Made by a program: the position numbers and the translations under genes | Notes under the pieces: generated by a model | Told to the model about the DNA's origin: nothing | Databases searched by the model: none | The model's input: only the letters and a program-made list of their open reading frames with translations | Part shown: one piece after another, positions 54,101-61,622 of the stretch | Position numbering within the stretch: the stretch's first letter is position 1 | Layout of the letters: each line of letters begins with the position of its first letter | DNA from: Halorubrum sp. Hd13 | GTDB lineage: Archaea; Halobacteriota; Halobacteria; Halobacteriales; Haloferacaceae | Direction: 5' to 3' | Length of the DNA stretch: 64,000 nucleotides | Assembly: GCF_002252755.1 (NCBI RefSeq) | Contig: NZ_NHOY01000025.1 | Location: 1 to 64,000, forward strand

Positions 54101-54251
54101 GGACCTCGGTCCGATCGAAGCGAATGACGTCATCGACGGAACGGCGGTCGAGGGCGTGACCGACGACGAGACCGACGGCTACCGCTTCAGCGGTGGCCTC
54201 CTGTCGATGAACGTTCAGGGATCCGCCGATCTCCGATTCAACGGCAACTGA
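51198..54251 (+). CDS. Exported right-handed beta-helix protein with C-terminal repeats
   Basis: A 1017-aa surface protein. After about 35 acidic residues a twin-arginine segment (GRRNYIKLGAAAAGAVF) directs Tat export. Residues about 70-510 form a pectate-lyase-like beta-helix (VNAVDDLGMDPTG, FPPGDYRV, DVEIHQCGANGIRHT-type turns). The C-terminal half has five copies of a beta-sandwich-like domain starting about 52752, 53127, 53448, 53763 and 54030; the first three share the SNPDVSPGDSIVENGDGTY and AGYAGDDKRWGGDSYR motifs. It resembles haloarchaeal polysaccharide-binding or lyase-like proteins. The catalytic residues of lyases were not identified. Confidence 0.8.
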   Translation: MARKLVSEDVDSDSSIDREESGGNDGETEGVGGLGRRNYIKLGAAAAGAVFGASGLGSAAVTRDGIRFDRVVNAVDDLGMDPTGSDPIDDALSAAHETGTLVEFPPGDYRVETESVLSGSKSRWGIQGTGESHEDVTFHFPNADNAYWFVHQDGGSEVLLDNFTVDSDNKLVAIRVRTNDGSLIRDVEWAGFYPEQKENPGQMADFGTLDQDGVTRVVRTVMGRDGAFVHGHPWATGRVPMSMFRFYPNHSGETILRDIEIHQCGANGIRHTKGNGVVTIENSWTKNCHLAHIRVHRGNHPTKESTITNAEMIIDHDDALPIGDGEWHEAGTNCIMLDSTGAGSASAIFENCTVDVRNVKNSDGWGAVRCNNSGQSNPTGGEFQNCNIYNDTGLQTVWIDELDSEDADEPHYWIFDGCQIEMTSPDQYREAAFVLRDDWDGSVIRNSIIHAPDGDLDGVFIENCSDVTIEDTTIDVTGRATVLENADVTTSNVSYDVSEDTDWSVGDDGDGFENDPSRLQIVAADDADAFEYSFTVDGRVEHATYGDYPSNPDASSGDSIVENDDGTYTVTGVVAGYAGDDKRWGGDSYRFTREFAAFSLDGPAAVTIDGQAVDTAELVSTDDSTGDDGTGDSGTGDDGTEHMLRVIAADDADAFEYSLTVDGRVEHVTDGDYPSNPDVSPGDSIVENGDGTYTVTGVVAGYAGDDKRWGGDSYRFSGELLGVSKEGPADVLLNGDAIDPDEYTVEPDRTLRVIADDDADAFEYNFTVDGPIGHATDGDYPSNPDVSPGDSIVENGDGTYTVTGVVAGYAGDDKRWGGDSYRISGAIVSIGLEGPGTVLVDGETVDPDEYGLPNRLTIIGTGTSSTFEFSVDGELKSDPNVSDDGDLVPGSSVEGTVTDGVKGFRFDGEIAYFQFEGEAGVYLNGQQVEPTLLDTDEDPVLRNWILLEGDGNETEYSFTASGHVRKSPDLGPIEANDVIDGTAVEGVTDDETDGYRFSGGLLSMNVQGSADLRFNGN
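53201..53659 (+). repeat. 138-bp perfect direct repeat inside the beta-helix gene
   Basis: The stretches 53201-53338 and 53522-53659 are identical over 138 bases by eye. A third copy at about 52836-52973 differs at a few bases. They encode the core of the C-terminal domains 2, 3 and 1. Perfect identity of two copies suggests recent duplication or gene conversion. Confidence 0.85.
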
Positions 54252-54507
54252 TAGCGCCGAACGGCATCTCTCCCACTCGTTTTTGAACGTCGGTGGGGGC
54301 CGAGTGCACTGCGGGGCCGCCGGGTCGGAGGTCGTTCGTCTCGCCCGGTGAAAACTCCCGAACGACTGCCCGTTACTCAAGCTATAATTATGACAGAGGA
54401 GTACGAGTTATCAAGTATTAATGTGCCCTTCAGGTGTATTCGGTCAACCCACGGCCAAATGACTGAGCTCCGACTGAGTAACACCGCAGTCGTCCGGAGA
54501 GTGTAGC

Positions 54508-55983
54508 ATGGACCGCCGACAGTACCTCGCAGCGGCCGGGACCGCCTGTGTCGGACTGCTCGCCGGGTGCGGTGGCCGCTCCGATTCGGACGAGGAGCCA
54601 CCCGACCGTGATTCTGACCCAGAGGGCGACGAAACGTCGCCTGACGAGGTCGAGGTGAACACGTACGGAATCGAGTTCGACCGCATCGTGAACGCCGTCG
54701 ACGACCTCGGAATGGACCCGACCGGCGGAGATCCGGTCGACGACGCGCTCGCTCGCGCCTATCGAGAGGGGACGCTCGTGCGGTTCCCCCCAGGTGAGTA
54801 CCGGGTCTCGAAGTCGCGCGTCATCGAGGGCAGCGTATCGAGATTCGGGATTCAAGGCGCCAGCAAGGATCACACGGACGTCGTCTTTCGGTTCCCCAAC
54901 GCCGAGAACGACTATTGGTTCGTCCATCAGAATGGCGGTGAAGATGTCCTCCTAGACAACTTTACGATTAACACCCACGAGAAGTACGTTACAATTCGGT
55001 GTCGTACAAACAACGGATCGTTAGTACAAGACATCGAATGGCGCGGATTTCTCCCCGAGAAGGTAACTAACCGGGGACAGCTCCTCGACCCGAGCTGTCC
55101 CTCGGTCGATGGCACTAACACGGTCAGACGGGTAATTATGGGTCGCGACGGCGCACACGTCTCTGGACACTACAGTGCAACCGGTATCCGCTCTATGACC
55201 GGAATTCGGTTCTATGGAGCGCATGTCGGAGAGACCATTCTCGAGGATGTCGAGATCCACCAGATCGGTTCTAACGGTGTCCGCCATACGCGGGCGGACG
55301 GTGTTGTGACAGTCAAAGGGGGCCTATTCAAGAACTGCGGTCTCTCTGCACTCCGAATTCACAACGGGAATCATCCCTCGAAAGACTCGAGCGTAACGGG
55401 TGCGGCCGTCGTTATCGATCATGAGGACGCCAAATCAATCGGCACCGGAAACTGGTCGGAGCACGGGGCCAACGGAATCCTACTCGACTCCACCGGTCAA
55501 GGTTACTCGCAACCGACCTACGAGAACTGCGATATCATCTGTCGGTCAATTCTCTCCGATGGCGGGTGGGGTTTGATTCGAGGGACCGACACCGGACAGT
55601 CCAACCCCGGTGGCGGCGCGTTCAGGAACTGTCGGGTGATCAATCACACCGATCTCCAGACGGTGCGGATTGACCCCCGGAAGCCGGGGGCGGAACCCCC
55701 GCAGGGGTTCACGTTCGACAACGTCGGATTCTACCTGTCCGGGGACTCGCAACCGCTGGGGGCGGTCATTTCGATCGAAGACGGCTGGGACGGGTCTCGC
55801 ATCAGCGGAAGCACGATATACGCGTCCGAAGGCTCCGTCGACGGCGTCTGCGTTCGCAACTGCCAGAACGTCTCCATCGAAAACACGAGGATAAGCGTCC
55901 CACAGTATCTGATCACCGGCGCGGGGTCGCAGATCGTTACACAGCAGATCTCCTCGGAGGCACCGGAGGAACTCCCGTTCTGA
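54508..55983 (+). CDS. Exported beta-helix lipoprotein, short paralogue
   Basis: A 491-aa paralogue of the N-terminal half of the preceding gene. The leader MDRRQYLAAAGTACVGLLAGC is a Tat lipoprotein signal, followed by an Asp/Glu-rich spacer. Shared blocks with the larger protein include VNAVDDLGMDPTG, FPPGEYRV, GIQGASKDH-type, VMGRDGA/IMGRDGA, HNGNHPSKDS, GQSNPGG and FRNC. It ends right after the helix and lacks the C-terminal repeats. It probably binds or cleaves a polysaccharide at the surface; an enzymatic role is unproven. Confidence 0.8.
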   Translation: MDRRQYLAAAGTACVGLLAGCGGRSDSDEEPPDRDSDPEGDETSPDEVEVNTYGIEFDRIVNAVDDLGMDPTGGDPVDDALARAYREGTLVRFPPGEYRVSKSRVIEGSVSRFGIQGASKDHTDVVFRFPNAENDYWFVHQNGGEDVLLDNFTINTHEKYVTIRCRTNNGSLVQDIEWRGFLPEKVTNRGQLLDPSCPSVDGTNTVRRVIMGRDGAHVSGHYSATGIRSMTGIRFYGAHVGETILEDVEIHQIGSNGVRHTRADGVVTVKGGLFKNCGLSALRIHNGNHPSKDSSVTGAAVVIDHEDAKSIGTGNWSEHGANGILLDSTGQGYSQPTYENCDIICRSILSDGGWGLIRGTDTGQSNPGGGAFRNCRVINHTDLQTVRIDPRKPGAEPPQGFTFDNVGFYLSGDSQPLGAVISIEDGWDGSRISGSTIYASEGSVDGVCVRNCQNVSIENTRISVPQYLITGAGSQIVTQQISSEAPEELPF

Positions 55984-56100
55984 AACGGGCCGATCCCGTT
56001 CACGGAAGCCGCATCACCGTCGGTCCAAGCCGTCCCCCGACTCGGTGGCAGACGACGGCGTCGCGGACCGACTCGGGTTTCGCACGTCTCTCCCCGTGCG

Positions 56101-57231
56101 TCACTCCTGTCGACGTCGCGGTGCGCTATCGATTGACGGCCGGTCGCTCTCCGTTCGCGTCGCCGTTCGAGGCGTGACTTCGCGATAGACGCGCGTGATC
56201 CGCCCGGCGATCGCCGTCCACGCGTACCGGTCGCGAACGAGATCCCGGTTTTTTCGGGCCATCCGTCCGACCCGAGCGTCGTCACGAGCGAGCGAACCGA
56301 TCGCGTCTGCCAGCGCCGTCGGGTCGCCAGGTTCGACGAGCACTCCTCCGTCGTCGTCGATCACCTCGGGGATGCTCCCGACGGTCGTCGAGACGATCGC
56401 GTTGCCGCCGGCCATCGCCTCCAGCATCGCGATGGGCAACCCCTCGGCGTGGGACGGGAGGACGAACACGTCACCCGTCGAGAGCAGTCGGCACTTCTCT
56501 CGCTCGGAGACGAACCCGTGGTACGTCACGTGCTCGTGACGCTCCGCGAGATCTTCGACGGAATCTTTCAGCGGTCCCGACCCGGCGATCGCCAGCTCAA
56601 AACCGGGCGGTCCCTCGGACGACAGGCGGTCCACGGCGTCGATCAACTCTCGGACGCCTTTCCGAGGTATAAGCGACGAAACGAACGTCAGCCGAGTGGG
56701 GTCGTGGTCGTATTCGGGATCGAACCGGTCCGGATCGACCGCGTTCGGAACGACGACGAGCTTCCGATCCGGGGCCCGCGTTTCGAGTTCCCGCCGCCAG
56801 TACTCGGAGAGCACGACGATCCGGTCACACCGTTCGAACACCGCGGACTGGAGAAATCGAACGAGCCTCGAGTCCCGCTCGAGGAACGTGTCGAAGGACG
56901 ACCCGTGAACGTGAAACACGATCGGCCGACGCCAGAGCGCATCGACGACGAACACGTAGAACGCCGCACGGTAAAACGAAAACGCGTACGAGGAATGGAC
57001 GTGAACGAGGTCCGGCCGCCGTCGAATCGGAAACCGAACGGCCGCGACGATCGAGGCCACTATCGAGGTCAACAGCCATCGGACCCCGTCGCCGTTCGGG
57101 TCGGACCGCATATCGTACGTCGCCGCCGAGAGTTCGTCCGGGAGATGAACTATCAGATTATCGATGTAGTGGTGGATCCCGCCGCCGCCAAACGTCCCTA
57201 CGACGAGGACATCGATGTCGGATTCGCTCAT
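56101..57231 (-). CDS. GT4 family glycosyltransferase
   Basis: A 376-aa GT-B enzyme (glycosyl transferase group 1). The N-terminal part has VLVVGTFGGGGIHHYIDNL and VHVHSSYAFSF; the C-terminal domain has LTFVSSLIPRKGVRELIDA and the EGLPIAMLEAMAGG acid motif that binds the donor. The GGGG loop after the first strand is the acceptor/donor cleft of this family. It has a hydrophobic patch at about 52-64 but no clear anchor. It diverges from the GT2 gene at 57510. Confidence 0.87.
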   Translation of the reverse strand: MSESDIDVLVVGTFGGGGIHHYIDNLIVHLPDELSAATYDMRSDPNGDGVRWLLTSIVASIVAAVRFPIRRRPDLVHVHSSYAFSFYRAAFYVFVVDALWRRPIVFHVHGSSFDTFLERDSRLVRFLQSAVFERCDRIVVLSEYWRRELETRAPDRKLVVVPNAVDPDRFDPEYDHDPTRLTFVSSLIPRKGVRELIDAVDRLSSEGPPGFELAIAGSGPLKDSVEDLAERHEHVTYHGFVSEREKCRLLSTGDVFVLPSHAEGLPIAMLEAMAGGNAIVSTTVGSIPEVIDDDGGVLVEPGDPTALADAIGSLARDDARVGRMARKNRDLVRDRYAWTAIAGRITRVYREVTPRTATRTESDRPSIDSAPRRRQE

Positions 57232-57509
57232 GCGCCTCGCCCGATCCGGTACGAGCCTTCGACCTCCATGCCCTCACGTTCTCTGAACCGACGTATCGTT
57301 AATATCCTCTTTCCGACCGTCGTTCGTTCGTCGCCGGCCGCGGCCGCCGGGCGGACCGCTACGACACCGATCAACACCCCTCGAATCAGAGCCTCGTCAG
57401 AGAACGACCCATGTGCCGGAGAGCGAGGCGATCGCCGTCGATGCGGACGGACCGCACCGACCGGAAACCGATGATTAACTAAACCGACCGCGGTCCTGTT
57501 GTCGAGGAG

Positions 57510-58454
57510 ATGGTAGAGCTGGTCAGCGTCGTCATCCCGACATACGGCCGTCCGGACTTCCTCCCCGACGCCGTCCGGAGCGTCGCCAACCAGACGTACG
57601 CCCCGGTAGAGCTGATCGTCGTCGACGACTGTTCGCCCGATCCGATCGAACCGGTCGTGGACGAGTGCGACACGACGGGAATCCGACGCACCGAGGTGAT
57701 CCGCCACCAGCGGAACCGAGGGGCCAACGCCGCGCGGAACACCGGTATCGAGGCGGCGAGGGGCGACGTGATCGCGTTCCTGGACGACGACGATCGCTGG
57801 CAACCGACCGTCGTACGGACATACGTAGACGCCTTCGAGTCTGGCGGCCCGTCGATAGGCGTCGTGACGGTCGGCGTTCGAATGGTCGACGAAAACGGTC
57901 GGAAGATCGGAGAGTCCCGACCGACGATCCGGGACGGCGCGCTCGACGCTCTCCTAGACGGAACGCGCGTCGGATCGTTCTCGCGGTTCGCCGTCCGCTC
58001 GACGGTTATCGACAGCGCCGGCACCCCCGACGAGCGGCTCCCGTGCTGGCAGGACTGGGAGTGGCAGTTCCGACTCGCCTTCCACTGCGATTTCGAGGCG
58101 GTCTCGGACCCCGTCGTCGTGCGGACCCGCGGCACCCACGAGCAGATTACGGACTCCTTCGACGACCGTCGGGAAATCGCGTATCCGTTCCTGCTGGATC
58201 GGCACCGCGAACGGATCCGAGCGGCGCGCGGTCCGCGTGCCGAACGGCGGTTCGTCGCGCTCCTCTCGAAGTCGCTCGCTTTTGCCGCCCTCGACACCGA
58301 CCGGTACCTCACGGCGATCCGGTTACTGCTTCGTGCGCTACGGCACGACCCGTTCCTCCCCGAGGCGTATCTCTACCTGGGACTCGCCTGCGGCGGCCCG
58401 GTGACCTTCGGGAGCGCCCAGTGGGTGAAGCGACGACTCAGCGGGCTTCGGTGA
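57510..58454 (+). CDS. GT2 family glycosyltransferase
   Basis: A 314-aa GT-A enzyme with SVVIPTYGRPDFLPDAVRSVANQ, LIVVDDCSPDPIEP, GANAARNTGIEAARGD and the metal motif FLDDDDRWQPT; ends with WVKRRLSGLR. The arrangement resembles the GT2 protein at 43369-44319. It converges on the asparagine-synthetase-like gene with a 44-base gap. Sugar specificity cannot be inferred. Confidence 0.86.
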   Translation: MVELVSVVIPTYGRPDFLPDAVRSVANQTYAPVELIVVDDCSPDPIEPVVDECDTTGIRRTEVIRHQRNRGANAARNTGIEAARGDVIAFLDDDDRWQPTVVRTYVDAFESGGPSIGVVTVGVRMVDENGRKIGESRPTIRDGALDALLDGTRVGSFSRFAVRSTVIDSAGTPDERLPCWQDWEWQFRLAFHCDFEAVSDPVVVRTRGTHEQITDSFDDRREIAYPFLLDRHRERIRAARGPRAERRFVALLSKSLAFAALDTDRYLTAIRLLLRALRHDPFLPEAYLYLGLACGGPVTFGSAQWVKRRLSGLR

Positions 58455-58498
58455 GGTCGGTGTCGGCCCGAGCTCTCGCTCGGAGCACTCCGACGGAG

Positions 58499-60256
58499 CT
58501 ACCGGTCGAGGACCCGTCTGTGAAACAGTTCGACGGTCGTCACCGCCGAGAGGAACACGATGTGATCGGCCTCTCCCTCGAGATGTTCCCGCCTCGCCTC
58601 AAGGATCGGCTCGGCGTTGAAGAGGTCGCGGTCGCCGGCCCCGTACACGAGGTCGTCGACGACCTCGCGGAAGCGGTCGTTCTCGCGGTACCAGTCTCCG
58701 ACGGTGCTCCCCGATAACGCCCGTTGGACGACGTTTTTCGCAACGAACCCCGCGCCGTGAGCCGCGTGCGGGTACGACGGCGGGAGCTGCGTCGCACCGT
58801 ACGGGATCTCGTTCAGCGTCCCGTCTAATTCGCGGATCAGTCCCAACTTCATCCGGGACGGTACGTGCGGGATCCGCCCGCCCGTGAGCGGGATCGGTCC
58901 GCGACGCAGCGAGCGTGGAAAGACGCCGACGAGGTCGAGGAGGGCCGCGGAGCTCATCGGAACACGTGTCCCGGCCCGAGCCCGAGCGAGCTTGTTGGTT
59001 CCGCTGAGGTGTTTTCGAGAGTTGTACATCGTATGGGTCGCGGCCCTGATCTGCTCGTCCCCGTCGGTGTGACCGACGGCGCGGATTTCGTCGATAAATG
59101 TGTCTTTCGGTTCAACGTCGCCCGACAACGCCGATTTCACTAACTTCGCGTCCACTCTGGTGTGGAGTTCGCTGAGGACGTCCGCCGGGTGGTCGGCGCG
59201 TCCGAGATGATTCGATTCGACCTTTTCACCGGTGATGAGCGGGGTCGGGCCCTCGAACAGCACCGTTGGGTTTTCGGCGTCGATCTCGAAGACGTGCGAG
59301 AGATGGATGAGCGTGTTCCACGCGAGCTGGCCGTCCGTGATATCGATCAGTTCCGGGAGCCGCTCGGCGAGGGTCTCGGGCGAAAAGCCGACGACGTCGT
59401 GTTCGACGCCGAGTTCGTCGGCGACCGAACCCGCGATGTCGACGTCGTCGAGGAACGGATCGAACTTCGGGTCCATCGCGCGGTCGTACGTGTACGTCCG
59501 GTAGTCGGTGTCTCCTCGCTCCATCGCCGCAACGAGTATCCGGCTGTCCAGTCCGCCGGACAACCAGACGCCCGGCGTCCCCGAGACGGTTTCGAGCGAC
59601 GCGGCGACGGAATCGGCGTAGGCGTCCGCGGTCTCCCTGACGTGCCCGGCTTCGGAGCGGATACCGAACGAGTACGACCAGTACCGACGAACGCTCTGCT
59701 CGTCGTCGTCTCGCAGCACATAGCTCGCCGGTCTGAGGGCGTTCACCTCCTCGACGAGCGTCCGATCCCCCCAGATGTGTATCATCGTCAGGAGGTCCGA
59801 GACGGACTGCTCGTCGACGGTCGGGTCCTCAATCGCCGTCAGGACGCTGCTCAGCTCGGACCCGAACACGAACGGGCCGTCGGGCGTGTAGTACGCCGAA
59901 CGGGTTCCCAACCTGTCGGTCGCGAGAACGAACCGATTCGCGTCCCGATCCAGACACGCGAGCGCGAACGACCCGTTCAGCGTCGGTAGGGTGCCATCGG
60001 GGTCGTCGAGGATCCGTTCGACCAGGCTCTCCGTGAAATCGTCCGGAGTACCGAACAGCGCTCCGTAGAGCACGCCCGCGACGCCGTCTCCGTCAACCGC
60101 GTCGTATCCACCCGGGTCTCGCTCACCGTGATGGACGATGCCGAGCGTCGGGTCGGAACAGAGCACGTTCTCTTCGTGGAACGATCGCCGGTACGTCGCT
60201 TCCAGCAGCTCCTTCGGGGGCGGTGCTTCCGTATCTCCGCCGAATAACCCCGGCAC
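58499..60256 (-). CDS. Asparagine-synthetase-like protein without the glutaminase Cys
   Basis: A 585-aa AsnB-family protein. The N-terminal glutaminase-fold domain is present (LATDRLGTRSAYYT, FGSELSSVL) but starts MPGLFGG: the invariant nucleophile Cys2 is Pro, so it cannot take nitrogen from glutamine. The C-terminal ATP pyrophosphatase P-loop is intact (VWLSGGLDSRILVAA, about residue 235). It starts on GTG 60256. It may use ammonia or perform another ATP-dependent amide or peptide-bond-type reaction on a glycan sugar acid, as beta-lactam synthetase relatives do. That is inference. Confidence 0.8.
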   Translation of the reverse strand: MPGLFGGDTEAPPPKELLEATYRRSFHEENVLCSDPTLGIVHHGERDPGGYDAVDGDGVAGVLYGALFGTPDDFTESLVERILDDPDGTLPTLNGSFALACLDRDANRFVLATDRLGTRSAYYTPDGPFVFGSELSSVLTAIEDPTVDEQSVSDLLTMIHIWGDRTLVEEVNALRPASYVLRDDDEQSVRRYWSYSFGIRSEAGHVRETADAYADSVAASLETVSGTPGVWLSGGLDSRILVAAMERGDTDYRTYTYDRAMDPKFDPFLDDVDIAGSVADELGVEHDVVGFSPETLAERLPELIDITDGQLAWNTLIHLSHVFEIDAENPTVLFEGPTPLITGEKVESNHLGRADHPADVLSELHTRVDAKLVKSALSGDVEPKDTFIDEIRAVGHTDGDEQIRAATHTMYNSRKHLSGTNKLARARAGTRVPMSSAALLDLVGVFPRSLRRGPIPLTGGRIPHVPSRMKLGLIRELDGTLNEIPYGATQLPPSYPHAAHGAGFVAKNVVQRALSGSTVGDWYRENDRFREVVDDLVYGAGDRDLFNAEPILEARREHLEGEADHIVFLSAVTTVELFHRRVLDR

Positions 60257-60473
60257 GGGCTCGCGTTCGGGGCAGCAAGATATTGTTATGGGTTTTATAA
60301 TGTGTCCAGCGACCGAATCCGCCGATCACGATCATTTCGAGGGTCGGGCGGTCGGAATCGTCGGGCGGTCGCTGATACGGCATCCGTCCATCGAGGGGAG
60401 CCTGCATCCCGGTCTCTCATACGGACGTGGCAGTCAGCGGAAGGCCCGCCGCGGCACGGCGCCCGGCGACCGG

Positions 60474-61622
60474 TCACCGCAAGGCGTCGACCTCCGTCGG
60501 CAGTCGCGGGGCGTCCCCGAACGACGAGGGCCGACGAACGAGTATCTCTCCGTTGCTTCGACTCGTGTTGAACGGATTGATGAGTACCTCTCTGCTGGCG
60601 GTCGACGCGAGGAACGCGTACGCGTTCGCGGTCGGTACCCGAGGCACCGCCGCTCCCAGCGCGGGCGCTCGCTCACGGACGACGAGCTGGTGCCACCGTT
60701 CGTATCCCGACCGCCGGGACGCGGCGATCACTCTGACCGCCCCCGAGTCGGCGCCCCCGTTCTTCGGTCCGGTGCTGTCCGTTCCGGTCGTCGACGCGGT
60801 CGAGAACACCACCCACGTCGTCTCGTCCGACCGAACGGTCTCCGCATAGAACACCGGGCCGTCGACGGTCGCGACCGCCTTCGGCGCGGGTCGGTCGACG
60901 TGCCGGTCGGTCGACGGCGGCGGGATGTCGTCTCGTGAGAGGCGGAGGATCTCGATTCGGGGGGCGTACGAACAGTCCATGCCCCAGAGCACCGACTCCG
61001 GAGTGAACGCCAAGTCGACGGCGCGCCAAGTCTGACTCCCTCTCCCGACGGGACGAAATTTGCCGTCGACGAACCGACCGATCGCGCTTTCGCCGTCCGT
61101 GTCCCCGGTCGTCCCCCACAGCGAACCGGTGTACGGGTCGTGAAACAGGCCGTGAAAGTGACGAACGTCAGACCGGCTCACGTGCGTCGACCACCGGCTT
61201 CCGTCCTCGCTGACGGCGACTTTCGCCGTCTCGTCGCCGAGGGGATACTCGGCGAGGTAGACGCGGCCCTCGTGTCGGCAGACCGCGGACGGCAGCACGC
61301 CCATCGGCCCCGACGACTCCGGTAGTCGGCGGACCACACGCCACGAGCGCCCCCGATCGGTCGAAAGGAACAGTTCGTCTCCGACGGTCGCCAGCAGCCG
61401 ATCGCCGCCGATCGGCCACAGATTCGTCGTCGTGACGGACCCCGTAAGACGCGCGAGCAAGCCGCCGACGACGGGGCTGTCGGAGAGGCGTGCGACGGTA
61501 CCGGATCCCGGAATAGACCCGCTCGGTTCGAAGCCGTGGGCCCGACTCCACGTTCCAACCGAGAGCCCCCGGGTCGCGTGGACGACGCCGTCCTCGACGC
61601 CACCGAGTTTGAGATTCGACAT
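60474..61622 (-). CDS. Asp-box (BNR) beta-propeller protein
   Basis: A 382-aa protein with Asp-box motifs (LSTDRGRSWRVV; VSEDGSRWSTHV; weaker blocks near LWGTTGDTD), as in sialidase-like propellers. No signal peptide was found and the catalytic residues of sialidase are not visible. The ATG is directly adjacent to the stop of the polytopic membrane protein upstream (no gap), so the two form a translationally linked pair. A recognition role for a sugar is plausible but unproven. Confidence 0.65.
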   Translation of the reverse strand: MSNLKLGGVEDGVVHATRGLSVGTWSRAHGFEPSGSIPGSGTVARLSDSPVVGGLLARLTGSVTTTNLWPIGGDRLLATVGDELFLSTDRGRSWRVVRRLPESSGPMGVLPSAVCRHEGRVYLAEYPLGDETAKVAVSEDGSRWSTHVSRSDVRHFHGLFHDPYTGSLWGTTGDTDGESAIGRFVDGKFRPVGRGSQTWRAVDLAFTPESVLWGMDCSYAPRIEILRLSRDDIPPPSTDRHVDRPAPKAVATVDGPVFYAETVRSDETTWVVFSTASTTGTDSTGPKNGGADSGAVRVIAASRRSGYERWHQLVVRERAPALGAAVPRVPTANAYAFLASTASREVLINPFNTSRSNGEILVRRPSSFGDAPRLPTEVDALR

